Positions 11,054 through 20,805 of a stretch of DNA of 64,000 nucleotides are shown piece by piece (position 1 is the stretch's first letter; each line of letters begins with the position of its first letter). The notes below the pieces were generated by a model. That model was not told the DNA's origin, did no database searches, and saw only the letters and a program-made list of their open reading frames with translations. Source of the DNA: Nitratireductor aquibiodomus NL21 = JCM 21793 (GTDB lineage: Bacteria; Pseudomonadota; Alphaproteobacteria; Rhizobiales; Rhizobiaceae); the NCBI RefSeq assembly GCF_000615975.1, contig NZ_BAMP01000001.1, forward strand, positions 62,001 to 126,000. Direction: 5' to 3'. The position numbers were made by a program, and so were the translations under genes.

Positions 11054-12232
11054 ATGAACGCCCCCTTCATTCCTTCAAGCGTTGGCCGTGATCAGCGCCT
11101 GGACGTGTTCCGTGGTCTGGCGCTGATCACGATCTTCATCAACCACGTGCCCGGCAATCTCTATGAGAACCTGACGTCGCGCAATTTTGGCTTTTCCGAC
11201 GCGGCCGAGGCTTTCGTGCTCATGTCTGGCATCGCCGTTGGGCTTGCCTATTCGCGCGGGTTTCGCGGAGGAGCCTTTTTCTCCTCATGCATGAAGGTCT
11301 GGAGGCGTGCCGGCCTGCTCTATGTGACGCACATCGTTACGTCGTTCATGGCCATTGCCCTTGTCGCCGGCGGGGCGCTCTATCTCGGTGTCTTCGAGAT
11401 GCTCAGCCGGATCAATTTCGGGCCGCTTCTGACGAAGCCACTGCAGACCATGGTCGGCGTGCCGCTGCTTGGCCATCAACTTGGCTATTTCAACATTCTG
11501 CCGCTTTACGCCATGCTTCTGCTGATCTCGCCGCTCTACATCATGATCGGCCTGCGCAGTCCGCGGGCGCTGATCGGCGTGGCCGTTGGTGTCTGGCTTC
11601 TTGCGGGTGCTTTCCGCCTGAACCTGCCGAATTATCCGAACCCGGGTGGCTGGTTCTTCAACCCGATAGCCTGGCAGCTTATCTTTGCTGTCGGCATCGC
11701 CGGCGGGCTTTGCATGCTGGAGGGGAGAAAGCTCGTTCCCTATCGTGCCTGGCTGTTCTGGCTGTGCACTGCCTTCCTCGCATTCTCCTGTGTCTGGGTT
11801 TCGATCAGGGCAGGAGCGCTGCCGGGACGCAGGATGCTGCCGTTCTTCATTGCCGGGTTCGACAAGACTTTCCTGTCGCTGCCGCGCCTTCTGCATGCGC
11901 TGGCTCTCGCCTATGTTTTGACCAATGTCGCCTGGGTGGTGCGCGCTTTTCAATGGCCTGTGTTCCGCCCGGTCGAACTGATGGGCAGGAACGGTCTCGC
12001 TGTCTTTGCGACTGGTTCGGTTCTGGCGATCGCGCTGCAGATCCTGCGTTTGCGCCATGAAACCAGTTTCGCTTCTGATGCAGTCCTCCTGAGTGCCGGT
12101 ATCGCCATTCAGTATGCCGTTGCCCGCTTCCTTTCCTGGCAGAAGTCAGGGAAGAAGGACGCACCTCGCGCGGCAGAACGCAGGTTCATGCCAGGTCCGG
12201 CGGAGAAAGAGCGCCTCAGCGAGAGCGTTTGA
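11054..12232 (+). CDS. opgC: OpgC-family membrane acyltransferase
   Basis: Multi-pass membrane protein of 392 residues with around ten hydrophobic segments. It begins RDQRLDVFRGLALITIFINHVPGN, a typical start for the OpgC/acyltransferase-3-like group. OpgC decorates periplasmic glucans with succinyl or similar acyl groups. It starts ten bases after opgH, so opgG-opgH-opgC are probably cotranscribed. The C-terminal tail is hydrophilic and basic (KSGKKDAPRAAERR). Which substituent is added cannot be told from sequence. Confidence 0.88.
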   Translation: MNAPFIPSSVGRDQRLDVFRGLALITIFINHVPGNLYENLTSRNFGFSDAAEAFVLMSGIAVGLAYSRGFRGGAFFSSCMKVWRRAGLLYVTHIVTSFMAIALVAGGALYLGVFEMLSRINFGPLLTKPLQTMVGVPLLGHQLGYFNILPLYAMLLLISPLYIMIGLRSPRALIGVAVGVWLLAGAFRLNLPNYPNPGGWFFNPIAWQLIFAVGIAGGLCMLEGRKLVPYRAWLFWLCTAFLAFSCVWVSIRAGALPGRRMLPFFIAGFDKTFLSLPRLLHALALAYVLTNVAWVVRAFQWPVFRPVELMGRNGLAVFATGSVLAIALQILRLRHETSFASDAVLLSAGIAIQYAVARFLSWQKSGKKDAPRAAERRFMPGPAEKERLSESV

Positions 12233-12402
12233 CAGTCTGCCGGACGCATTGTTTTGCCCGGCATATAAACCCACGGACATGTGTTCCTGATCTGAACCGT
12301 GGTTGTTTTTGGTCCGTCGGTTCTGGCCGTATGCCGACTTGTGTTCCTTCTTTGCGCGGGTAGTGAAGCCGCGGAAACCTGGTGGGTCTTTCCCGGACAC
12401 CC

Positions 12403-12443
12403 TTGACAGGGCGCGCAAGTCATCCATTATGAAAGCGCTTTCA
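12403..12443 (+). promoter_or_regulatory. Promoter with LacI-type operator for the amino-acid-type ABC operon
   Basis: TTGACA (12403-12408), a 17-base spacer and ATTATG (12426-12431) form a good promoter. A perfect 14-bp palindrome TGAAAGCGCTTTCA (12430-12443) overlaps the -10 end and the likely start point, as expected for LacI-family repression. The probable repressor is the LacI gene at 16323-17323, at the far end of this operon. Confidence 0.75.
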
Positions 12444-12463
12444 CTTTGAGGAGAGGGGGGACG

Positions 12464-13137
12464 TTGAATCAGCTCTGGGTTACGCTTGCGCCGCACCTGC
12501 CTTCATGCTCGAGGGGTTTCTGCTCACCGTGTTCGCCTGTACGCTGGCGATTATCGGGGCGGTGATCATCGGGGCATTGATGGCGTCGCTTCGCACGTCC
12601 GGAAACCGGATCGTGCGCGGGGTTGCGTTCGCCTATAGCGATGTGTTCCGCAACACGCCGTTCATCGTTCAGCTCTTTTTCTTCTTCTACGGCCTGCCGG
12701 AAATTGGCATCTATATCGGCGCGTTCGAGACCGGCGTGATCGCCCTGTCGATCATCGGTGGCGCGTTTGTTTCCGATGTCATCCGCTCGGGCATTCTGGC
12801 GGTGGATCAGGGCGTGATCGAGGCGGCGAAGGTGAGTGGCCTCAGCCGCTGGACCATTTTTACCAAAATCGTTCTGCCGATTGCGCTGCGCACCTCCGTG
12901 CGCCCGATGGGCTCAGTGCTGATCAACATGGTTCTGACCTCCTCGATCCTGTCGACCATCACGATCAATGAACTGACGGGCACCGCCAAGATCGTGGCTT
13001 CGACCACCTTCAAGCCCTTCGAGGTCTATCTGGTGCTGCTCGTTCTCTACGCCTCGCTCACCTATGCGCTGTCGCTTCTGATCAACACGGTTCACAGGCG
13101 GCTCAACCGGGCGATGGATACGGGAGGTGCGGCATGA
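12464..13137 (+). CDS. Amino-acid-type ABC transporter permease 1 (frameshifted)
   Basis: HisM/GlnP-type inner-membrane permease. The likely start is the TTG at 12464 behind GAGAGGGGGG, reading MNQLWVTLAPHLP. One C appears lost near 12500 (CTGCCTTC for CTGCCCTTC); repair joins this to FMLEGFLLTVFACTLAIIGAVIIG. The rest has the family's helices and the contact loop EAAKVSGLSRWTIFTKIVLP. Its stop overlaps the start of the second permease. It forms the translocation pore with the next gene. Confidence 0.8.
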
Positions 13138-13805
13138 GGTATGCGGACTTCACGCCCTACGATCTGGTGCTGCTTGCGCAGGGGCTGGGCGTCACGGTGG
13201 GGCTCTTCACGCTCACCACGCTTGTCGGGCTTCTGATTGCGGCGCTCTTCACCCTGGTCGACTATTACCGCGTGCCGGTGCTGCGGCAGGTGATCGTCAC
13301 GATCAGCGAAGCACTCAAGAACTCGCCGGTTCTGGTTCAGCTCTTTCTGGTCTTCTTCGGGCTGCCGGCCTTCTTTCACATCAACATGACGCCATTCGTG
13401 GCGGCATCGCTCACCATCAGCCTGAACACGGCGGCGTTCGCCTTCGTGATCTTCCGCTCGGGCATCGATGCGGTAGAGGCGGATCAGGTGGCGGCGGCAA
13501 AGGTCTATGGGCATTCGCGCTGGCAGATCCTGCGCTTCGTGCTTCTGCCGCAGGCCGCCGCGTTCTCCATCGGGCCGCTGGTCGGCCTTCTGGTGAACCA
13601 GCTTCAGGTCACATCGCTGATCTCGGTCATCGGCGTGTTCGATCTGACCAAGATCGGCAACATTCTCAATCTGCGCACGCTCGAGCCGTTCATCGTGTGG
13701 ACCGTGGTGGGGCTCCTCTACTACGCGCTGGCAAAGCTTCTGGCGAGTGTGGGCGCGCGCATTGAAAAGCGGCTGCGCAGGTCGGTCGTCTGGGAAGGAA
13801 TCTGA
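13134..13805 (+). CDS. Amino-acid-type ABC transporter permease 2
   Basis: Second HisQ/HisM-type permease, 223 residues, about five membrane helices. The ATPase-contact loop reads AAAKVYGHSRWQILRFVLLP. It overlaps the first permease by four bases (ATGA). The heteromeric pair is normal for polar amino-acid importers. Neighbouring genes suggest the cargo may be a glycosylated amino acid instead of a free one. Confidence 0.88.
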   Translation: MRYADFTPYDLVLLAQGLGVTVGLFTLTTLVGLLIAALFTLVDYYRVPVLRQVIVTISEALKNSPVLVQLFLVFFGLPAFFHINMTPFVAASLTISLNTAAFAFVIFRSGIDAVEADQVAAAKVYGHSRWQILRFVLLPQAAAFSIGPLVGLLVNQLQVTSLISVIGVFDLTKIGNILNLRTLEPFIVWTVVGLLYYALAKLLASVGARIEKRLRRSVVWEGI

Positions 13806-13806
13806 C

Positions 13807-14541
13807 ATGATTGTCATTGAAAACGTCGAAAAGCGCTTTGGCGAAACGACGGTCCTGAAGCGCATAAACCTGACCATCGAGCCGGGCGAGGTGGTGACCA
13901 TTCTGGGCTCAAGCGGTTCGGGAAAGTCGACGCTGATCCGCTGCATCAACGGGCTGGAGGCCCTCTCTGGCGGGAGTATCACTGTCGATGGCAATGACGT
14001 GTCCACCAAGGCGGGGCTCGCGGCGGCGCGCCGTCGTTCGGCGACGGTGTTCCAGCTGTTCAATCTCTACCCGCACATGACGGCGCTGGAGAACATCACG
14101 CTGGCGCCGATCAACGTTTTGAAGAAGCCGCGCGCGGAAGCCGAGGCGCGGGCGCGCGAGCTCCTGAAGCTGGTGGGGCTCGCCGATCTTGCATCGGCCT
14201 ATCCGCAGCGCCTGTCGGGCGGCCAGCGTCAGCGCGTGGGCATCTGCCGTGCTTTGGCGATGGATCCCAACTATCTGCTGCTCGACGAGGTGACGAGCGC
14301 GCTCGACCCCGAAATGACGGGCGAGGTGCTCGACATACTGGCCGAGCTTGCGCGCGGCGGCACGACGATGCTGTTCGTGACCCACGAGGTCGAATTTGCG
14401 CGGCGCATTTCCAGCCGCATCGTTTTTCTGGAGCAGGGCGAACTCATCATCGACATGCCCACCGAACGTTTCTTTGCGGAGGATGGCGGGTTTGCCGTGC
14501 CGCGCATCCGCCAGTTCCTGACCAAGATGAAGAAAGACTGA
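13807..14541 (+). CDS. Amino-acid-type ABC transporter ATPase
   Basis: Cytoplasmic ATPase, 244 residues, of the GlnQ/HisP family. Walker A is GSSGSGKST (about residues 38-46), the signature is LSGGQRQRVGICRA, Walker B is YLLLDEVTSALDP and the switch His is in FVTHEVEF. I place the start at the ATG at 13807, behind GGAAGG. Energises import with the two permeases upstream. Confidence 0.92.
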   Translation: MIVIENVEKRFGETTVLKRINLTIEPGEVVTILGSSGSGKSTLIRCINGLEALSGGSITVDGNDVSTKAGLAAARRRSATVFQLFNLYPHMTALENITLAPINVLKKPRAEAEARARELLKLVGLADLASAYPQRLSGGQRQRVGICRALAMDPNYLLLDEVTSALDPEMTGEVLDILAELARGGTTMLFVTHEVEFARRISSRIVFLEQGELIIDMPTERFFAEDGGFAVPRIRQFLTKMKKD

Positions 14542-14544
14542 CGC

Positions 14545-15462
14545 GTGATACTTCTTGCCAATTGCGAGGCCGAAGCCGGATTTTCCGAATCCATTGCCGA
14601 CCTGAAGAACGGGAAATCCGCCGTGGATGCGCTGGTGCGCGGCATCGGCTTCGTGGAGGCCGATCCGAAGGTGCGCAGCGTCGGCTATGGCGGCTGGCCC
14701 AACATGCTGGGCGTGATGGAATGCGACGCCGGCGTGATGGACGGAACGACCCGCGCCGTGGGCACGGTGGCCGCCGTTCCACGCACGCTGCATGTGGCCG
14801 CACTCGCCTGCGAGGTGATGCGTCGACTGCCCCATGTGATGCTGACCGGAGAGGGCGCTCGCAGGTTTGCAGATGAAATCGGTTTCACGCCCGACGAAAT
14901 GCTCTACCCGGACAGCAAGCGCGTCTGGTGGGAAAAGCTCGACGGCCTGATGACCGAGGAACAGAAGGGCGCTTTCCCCGACACGCCGCTGGCGGGGCTT
15001 CTGGGCGCGATCACCGACCCCGAGCGGGTGCGCGACACGACCGTGTTTCTGGGGCAGGACCAGACCGGCGGGATCGCGACCGTCACCTCGACCTCGGGCT
15101 GGGCGTGGAAATATCCGGGCCGCGTGGGCGACAGCCCGATCCCCGGCGCAGGCTTTTACGCCGACAGCCGCTATGGCGCGGCGGCGTGCACGCATACTGG
15201 CGAGATGACCATGCGTTCGGCGACGGCGCACGCAATCGTGCACGGCATGAAATGCGGTCTGTCTCTCGATGACGCGATCCAGAGCGCTGCCGACGATCTG
15301 CTCGCGCTCGACACCGGTTTCATCGGCGAAGTGGTGATCCACGCGCTCGACACGCACGGCAATCACCGTGTCGTCAATCTCCATGGCCAGGGCACCGTTG
15401 CCTACTGGTTCTGGGAGCCTTCCATGGCCGCTGCGGAAAAGCGGCAATCGCAACCGATTTGA
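14545..15462 (+). CDS. N4-(beta-N-acetylglucosaminyl)-L-asparaginase-like Ntn hydrolase
   Basis: Ntn-hydrolase of the glycosylasparaginase/isoaspartyl-peptidase family, 305 residues from a GTG start. It has VGYGGWPNMLGVMECDAGVMDG near the N-terminus and QDQTGG-IATVTSTSGW, where Thr174 should be the self-cleavage and catalytic residue. KYPGRVGDSPIPGAGFYAD and the AACTHTGE segment follow, both typical of glycosylasparaginases as opposed to type II asparaginases. These enzymes split GlcNAc-Asn into aspartate and a glycosylamine. No signal peptide is seen, so it acts after uptake. It sits between the ATPase and the binding protein, so it is part of the transport operon. Confidence 0.8.
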   Translation: MILLANCEAEAGFSESIADLKNGKSAVDALVRGIGFVEADPKVRSVGYGGWPNMLGVMECDAGVMDGTTRAVGTVAAVPRTLHVAALACEVMRRLPHVMLTGEGARRFADEIGFTPDEMLYPDSKRVWWEKLDGLMTEEQKGAFPDTPLAGLLGAITDPERVRDTTVFLGQDQTGGIATVTSTSGWAWKYPGRVGDSPIPGAGFYADSRYGAAACTHTGEMTMRSATAHAIVHGMKCGLSLDDAIQSAADDLLALDTGFIGEVVIHALDTHGNHRVVNLHGQGTVAYWFWEPSMAAAEKRQSQPI

Positions 15463-15481
15463 TCCAAGAAGGAGGAGTTCA

Positions 15482-16276
15482 ATGAAATCACTTGTGAAGA
15501 AAACCATTGTGGCGCTGGCGACCTGTGCCGCGCTCGCCGGACCGGCGGCAGCCGGCATGCTGGATGACATCATCGAGCGCGGCAAGGTGCGCATCGGCGT
15601 GTCGCTGGGCGGCGAGCCCATCGGTTTCCGCGACGACAAGAACAACCCCGTCGGCTATGACGTGGACGTGGCCACCCTGCTTGCCGAGAAGATCGGCGTG
15701 CCGGTGGAGTTCACCGACGTTTCAGGCGATGCGCGCGTTTCGATGCTGGTTTCCGGTCAGCTCGACATCGTTGTTGCAAACACGTCTGCCACGCTGGCGC
15801 GTGCCAAGGCGGTGAGTTTCTCGATCCCCTATAACCGTGCCGGCCTGCGCGTCATTGCGCAGAAGGATGCTGGGATCAACACCCTTGCCGATCTCGACGG
15901 CAAGCGCGTCGTCGTGGGGCGTGGCACCACGGGCGAAGCGTTCCTAAAGCGTGAAGTGCCGGGTGCGGAGCTGGTCTACACCGACACGTTCTCGCCGGAT
16001 GGCGTCCTGCTTCTGCGCCAGAAGCGCGTTGACGCGGGTATTGAGGATTCCTCCATGCTCGACTATCTGGCGGCAAAGGAAGAAGGCCTGGTCACGGTTC
16101 CGGGTCTCTATTCCAACGATCCGATCGGCATTGCCGTCGCCAAGGGAGATCCGGACTTCGTGCGCTGGCTCGACATGTTCGTCTCGGACTACATCCAGTC
16201 CGGCGCCTATGAGGCGAACTACAAGAAATGGTGGGGCGAAGACGCCAACCCGCCGGAGCTGAACCCGCTCTGGTAA
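15482..16276 (+). CDS. Amino-acid-type ABC transporter substrate-binding protein
   Basis: Periplasmic binding protein of family 3 (SBP_bac_3), 264 residues. A signal peptide MKSLVKKTIVALATCAALAGPAAAG is followed by LDDIIERGKVRIGVSLGGEP-IGFRDD, the standard family start, and NPVGYDVDVATLLAEKIGV. An AGGAGG ribosome site precedes the ATG. It is the last gene of the 12464-16276 operon; the hairpin at 16286-16315 may end transcription. Confidence 0.9.
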   Translation: MKSLVKKTIVALATCAALAGPAAAGMLDDIIERGKVRIGVSLGGEPIGFRDDKNNPVGYDVDVATLLAEKIGVPVEFTDVSGDARVSMLVSGQLDIVVANTSATLARAKAVSFSIPYNRAGLRVIAQKDAGINTLADLDGKRVVVGRGTTGEAFLKREVPGAELVYTDTFSPDGVLLLRQKRVDAGIEDSSMLDYLAAKEEGLVTVPGLYSNDPIGIAVAKGDPDFVRWLDMFVSDYIQSGAYEANYKKWWGEDANPPELNPLW

Positions 16277-16285
16277 ACCCGAATG

Positions 16286-16315
16286 GCCCGCTGGCGAGCA
16301 ACCTTGCCGGCGGGC
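16286..16315. terminator. Hairpin between convergent SBP and LacI genes
   Basis: GCCCGCTGGC (16286-16295) pairs with GCCGGCGGGC (16306-16315), a 10-bp stem with one G-T pair and a ten-base loop. It lies between converging genes and could serve both directions. There is no strong T-tract. Confidence 0.5.
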
Positions 16316-16322
16316 ATTCTCG

Positions 16323-17323
16323 TTATCCGGTGCTGCGCTCGACGAAACGGGTGCGCAGCTCATGCACTTCCGGGTGGTCGCGATAGCCGGCCGGATCCTT
16401 CAGAAACATCGAAATGCCATGGATCAGTTCCGCCCTGTCAAAGCCGATCGAGGAGATGTCGAAGGCGTTGAAATTGGCGTTCACCACGGCGTCGAACCCG
16501 TAGAGACGATAGTCGCGCGGCGGCAGAAGATCGCGCGCTCTCAGCCCGTCCATCATGCCCATGGCCATGCGTCCGAGGTGCAGAAAATCGCATCGGGAAG
16601 GCTGGCGCCGTCTATGCTACGAGCGAGGGCAAGCCCCGACGCGTAGGAATAATCGCCCTGCAGTTCCTGAACGAGATCGAGACCAGCCCCGGCGCAGATG
16701 TCGCGATAGGCCTGAATGCGGGCTTGCTCGATGAGCGAGGTCTGACGGCCGGTAACCAGCGCGCCGGTTTTCGCCCCGCGTTCCAGCGCACGCGTCACCG
16801 CCTCGCGAATGCCCGCCGCCTCGTCAATCGTGATGTAGGCGGACTTGGCGTCGAAGCGCCCGTTGAGCATCAGCACATTGTCACTGTGGAAGAGCGTGCG
16901 CACGCCCTCGGCATCCGCAAAGTCGGAAAAGACGAGCGCTGCATGAACATGAAACGCGGCGCTGTTGCGCAGGAAATCTTCGATCTTCTCGGTGTTGCCG
17001 ACACGGATGATGACCGCCTGCTTGCCAAGCGCCTGGATCGCTTCGAGCAGCGGGTCGAACAGGTCGAGATCGGAAAGATCGGTGATGTGGTTGACGATGA
17101 CCGCCACCATGTCGAGCGAATTGGTGGCCAGACCGCGCGCCAGTGGGTTCTGGTTGTAGCCAAGCTCCGCGGCCGCCTTCAGAACACGCTCGCGCTTCTC
17201 GCGCGAGACCGGACGGCGCTCCGGCGAGAGCGCACGGGAGACAATCGCCGGCGCCACGCCCGCCCGCTTCGCGACATCGGCAATCGTCGGCCTTTTGCGT
17301 CGCGCGGGTTTGTCTTCGGGCAT
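16323..17323 (-). CDS. LacI-family transcriptional regulator (frameshifted)
   Basis: Repressor of about 333 residues once repaired. The helix-turn-helix reads TIADVAKRAGVAPAIVSRALS and is followed by a periplasmic-binding-protein-like sensor domain. One base is missing near 16569 (GACGCATGG should be GACGCCATGG), which joins AIFCTSDA to MAMGMMDGLRARDLLPP. It converges on the ABC/asparaginase operon and diverges from the ROK kinase. It is therefore the best candidate to bind the GCGCTTTC-type palindrome at 12430-12443. Confidence 0.8.
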
Positions 17324-17393
17324 GGATTCTTCCGGTTTTCTTGTAATGTTCTGGCCTTCGCGGCCTTATGCCATCAAACACGAAAGAATTGAA

Positions 17394-18296
17394 ATGATAT
17401 GTTGTTTTGACATCGGCGGGTCCAAGGCCGTCGTTGCCGACATGGGATCGGACAACAGGCCGGTCATTCGCAGCAGGCAGGCGACGCCCGCGCGCGATTA
17501 CGACGCTTTCCGCGAAACGGTGAAGGCGATGGCGGGAGAGGGCGATGCACCGGTGGGCATCTCCATCGCGGCGGTGATCGATCCCGTGACCGGGCTTGCG
17601 CGCAGCGCGAACATTCCCTGCATCACCGGCCGCAACGTGGCGGAGGATCTGCGCGAAACACTCTCGCGCCCGGTCTATGTCATCAATGATGCGAATGCCT
17701 TTGCGCTCGCCGAAGCGCAGACGGGTGCAGGCATCGGGCACCGGCAGGTGCTTGCCGCAATCATCGGTACAGGCATTGGCGGCGCGGTGGTGATCGATGG
17801 CCGCGTGATGACGGGTGCGACCGGCAATGCCGGCGAATGGGGCCACGGACCGGCCAGCGCCATGCGCACGGGCACCGTGCTGCCGGCGATTGAATGCGGC
17901 TGCGGGCAGGTGGGCTGCGTCGACACGCTGGGCGCCGCGCGTGGCATCGAGCGGCTGCACTGGCACCTGCACGGCATCGAGAGCGACAGCGTGACGATCC
18001 TCGCGCAATGGCATGCCGGTGAGGAGCTGGCGACACGCACCGTCGATGTCTTTCTCGACATTGTCGGCGGCGCGCTGGCCAACATCGTCAACATGGTCGA
18101 TCCGTCCATCATCCCGGTCAGCGGCGGGCTGGCACAGGATGAAGCACTCATTGAAGCGCTTGATGCGGAGGTGCGCCAGCGCTGTCTGATCGAGCGCAGC
18201 GAACGGCTGCTTGTCCCGGTTCTGGGCGGGGCGGAAAAGGCGCTGGTGGGCGCTGCAATCTTTGCAAGGGAGGCACATGATGCGGGCAACGCTTGA
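17394..18296 (+). CDS. ROK-family sugar kinase, GlcNAc-kinase-like
   Basis: ROK kinase of 300 residues beginning MICCFDIGGSKAVVADMG (ATP-binding phosphate-1 motif). It shows INDANAFALAEA (catalytic Asp), GTGIGGAVVIDG, the substrate-discriminating NAGEWGHGP (E-x-G-H), and CGCGQVGC, where Cys168, Cys170 and Cys175 should bind zinc. This set is typical of N-acetylglucosamine or N-acetylmannosamine kinases. I start at the ATG at 17394 because upstream in-frame sequence lacks homology. It overlaps cutC. With the glycosylasparaginase-like enzyme it could phosphorylate released GlcNAc. Confidence 0.82.
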   Translation: MICCFDIGGSKAVVADMGSDNRPVIRSRQATPARDYDAFRETVKAMAGEGDAPVGISIAAVIDPVTGLARSANIPCITGRNVAEDLRETLSRPVYVINDANAFALAEAQTGAGIGHRQVLAAIIGTGIGGAVVIDGRVMTGATGNAGEWGHGPASAMRTGTVLPAIECGCGQVGCVDTLGAARGIERLHWHLHGIESDSVTILAQWHAGEELATRTVDVFLDIVGGALANIVNMVDPSIIPVSGGLAQDEALIEALDAEVRQRCLIERSERLLVPVLGGAEKALVGAAIFAREAHDAGNA

Positions 18297-19016
18297 GGTT
18301 TGCGTGGATAGCTTGAAGGCGTGGAGGCCTGCGTTGAGGGCGGGGCGGACAGGATCGAGCTGTGCTCGGCGCTGCCGCTTGGCGGGCTGACGCCATCCCA
18401 TGGCCTGATGCGAGCGGCGGCAGGATGCGGCGTGCCGGCCTATGCCATGATCCGGCCGCGCCAGGGCGATTTCTGCTTCAGCGAGTGCGAAGTTGCGCTG
18501 ATGCTGGATGACATCGCGGCGGCGCGCGATGCCAGGCTTGCCGGTGTGGTTCTGGGTGCTACGACCGTAGATGGCGTTCTCGACGAGCGAACGCTTGCGG
18601 CGCTGTGCGAAGCGAGTGCGGGCATGGGCCGTACGCTACACCGCGTGATCGACACGGTGGAGGATCGGCTGGCGGCAATCGAGACTGCGGTCGCGCTTGG
18701 CTTTGAGAGAATCCTGACCTCCGGCGGCGCCCTGACGGTGCTGGAGGGGAAGGATGCCCTTGCTGCCATGCACACCCATGCGGACGCGCGCATCGAGATC
18801 ATGGCCGGGTCGGGTGTCTCGACTGAGAATGTCGAAGCGGTCGCGCGCTCAACCGGCATCCGCTCGTTTCATGCCTCCTGCAGTGAAGCAATGGCCACCG
18901 ATGACAGGCTGGCCCGCTTCGGTTTCACGTCGCCCGTGGAGCGGCGAACGTCGGCGCGGCGTATCTGTGAGATGCAGGCTGTTTTGCAGCGCATTTCCGG
19001 ACCGAAGGAGACTTGA
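18280..19016 (+). CDS. cutC: CutC-family protein (frameshifted)
   Basis: CutC TIM-barrel protein, about 245 residues when repaired. The start is MRATLEVCVDSLE and the body begins GVEACVEGGADRIELCSALPLGGLTPS, followed by PAYAMIRPRQGDFCFS. A G is missing near 18315 (TTGAAGG for TTGGAAGG). The family was named for copper homeostasis in E. coli but its biochemical role is unsettled. Here it overlaps a ROK kinase by 17 bases, which suggests a link to sugar metabolism. Confidence 0.8.
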
Positions 19017-19040
19017 GCGCCGGGCTTCGGACACGCGGGC

Positions 19041-19703
19041 CTATTTGCCCTCCGTGTCCTGCCAGTCCTTCGGCAGGTTGGGCTCCTGCACGAGCGGTGC
19101 AAGGAGAACCTTGCCGTAGATCGGGCCATGGCGCCTGCGCTGTTCAGGGTCTTCCTCGAAGGAAAGCGCGTACTGGCCGATCTGATGGAAATAGGTCAGC
19201 CGGGCACGCACAAGGCTTTCCTCCGGGCCGTAGCCCATGGCGCGAAAGGCACGCTGAAGAAGCGTGATGCGCAGGTCGTCCATGGCCGCCACTTCTCTGC
19301 CGAGCGCTTTGGAGGTGCGTGACCAGTCGCGTACGGCAAGATCCAGCAAGGGGCTGAAGGGCTTTTCGTCCACCCAGATGTGAACGATCTCTGTGAAGAA
19401 CTGCAGGCCATCGATGTCGGTGACGTCGCGCTTTGCCTCGAAGGGCGCGCAGTTCGCGCGGCGCCATTCGTTCAGCAGTTCGTCGTGGAGATCCTTCAGG
19501 CTGGAGAAGTGAAAATAGAAACTTCCGCGCGTGACCTTGAAGTGACGGGCGAGCCGGTCGATCTTGACCTCGGCGATGCCGCGTTTTTCCAGGACCTTGC
19601 GCGCGGCCTTGACCCAGGCCTCGCGGCTCAGCGTCTGGCGCGGTGAGGACTTTGGGTCCGAGGCGGGTTTTGCATTCGTCTTTCTTGCCAACGCTGTCTC
19701 CAC
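19041..19703 (-). CDS. TetR-family transcriptional regulator
   Basis: TetR repressor of about 220 residues. The helix-turn-helix lies near residues 40-65 (GIAEVKIDRLARHFKVTRGSF-YFHF) and the rest is a helical ligand domain. The start is uncertain: GTG at 19703, TTG at 19691 and TTG at 19742 are all possible, and none has a strong ribosome site. It converges with cutC and lies behind the nucleoside hydrolase on the same strand. It may bind the palindrome at 20806-20819. Confidence 0.75.
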   Translation of the reverse strand: METALARKTNAKPASDPKSSPRQTLSREAWVKAARKVLEKRGIAEVKIDRLARHFKVTRGSFYFHFSSLKDLHDELLNEWRRANCAPFEAKRDVTDIDGLQFFTEIVHIWVDEKPFSPLLDLAVRDWSRTSKALGREVAAMDDLRITLLQRAFRAMGYGPEESLVRARLTYFHQIGQYALSFEEDPEQRRRHGPIYGKVLLAPLVQEPNLPKDWQDTEGK

Positions 19704-19803
19704 TTCGGATAGGTTGCCGGGCCCGGGCCAGGCAGAACTCAAAATTGGACCATAGCGACCCGGCTTCCGCTAGCAGAAGTTGCGCACGCGGTCATCCCAT
19801 GCC

Positions 19804-20747
19804 TTATGGGAGTGCGCTGATGCGCTCGAGCATCAGGTCGAAGAACGGCACCGGTTCGATCCGCCGCAGCACATTGACGTTCTTCTCTTTCCCGGTGACG
19901 TGCCACCAGTCGACGACGGTCATGCCGATGGTCTCGGATGACGAAATATCGACGGTCACGTAACACTGGCGCTGTTCATAGATATTTGGGGAAAGCAGAT
20001 AGCCCGTCACGCAGGCATCGTGGATCGGCCGCGCCTGGTGGGGAATTTGTGATCGCCATACTGGCAATAGAATTCAGCCATGTTGGCGGCTTCCAGGGCC
20101 GCGCGGCTGCCCGTGGCGCGCAGGGTTCCAAGCCACTCCGGTGTCATCTGCGCCGTGTAGGTGCAGTCAATCGGCGCCATGGTGACCGGGACGCCCGAAT
20201 GGAACACTTTGTGAGCTGCATGTGGATCGACGAAAATGTTGAACTCCGCCGCAGGTGTCGCATTCCCTCCTTCGAAGAAACCGCCCCCCATCAGCACCAC
20301 TTCGCAGATGCGCGGGACGATACGCGGCTCCATGGTCATGGCCATGGCGAGGTTGGTCATCGGTCCAAGCGTGCATACGGTGATCTCGCCTTCGGGCGCG
20401 GCCATGATCGTGCGCACCATCCAGTTGACTGCATGCTCGTCCTGTACGGGGGTTGCCGGTTCGGGCAGTTCCGCGCCGTCGAGGCCGGTCTCGCCATGGA
20501 CGTATTCCGCTGTCATCAGCTTCTTCACCATTGGCGCCGGGCACCCCGCGAAGACGGGGACGTCCGGGCGTCCCGCCAGTTCTACGACCTTGAGTGCGTT
20601 TTTTGTGGTCAGCGAAAGAGGCACGTTGCCGCCGACGGTTGTGATGCCGACCACTTCAAGGTCTTCAGGGGAACCCAGGGCGAACAGGATTGCAAACGCG
20701 TCGTCCTGTCCCGGGTCGGTATCGATGATGATTTTCCGTGGCGCCAT
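19804..20747 (-). CDS. Nucleoside hydrolase (IunH/URH family, frameshifted)
   Basis: Hydrolase cleaving the N-glycosidic bond of ribonucleosides or related compounds, about 314 residues. The family calcium-binding motif reads IIIDTDPGQDDAFAI at the N-terminus. One C of a CCCCC run is missing near 20043. Repair joins YCQYGDHKFP to HQARPIHDACVTGYLL and restores the C-terminal half through VNVLRRIEPVPFFDLML. Its specificity is unknown. It diverges from a 2-oxoglutarate oxygenase and shares its upstream region. Confidence 0.82.
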
Positions 20748-20805
20748 GCTCGTTATCCAATTCCGTCTGCTGCGGCTATTGCCGACCACAATCTGATATG
20801 CATAA

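Noticed and set aside
16881-18401. A 506-codon minus-strand frame across the LacI and ROK genes
   Set aside because: It overlaps two well-supported genes in other frames and its translation has no family features.
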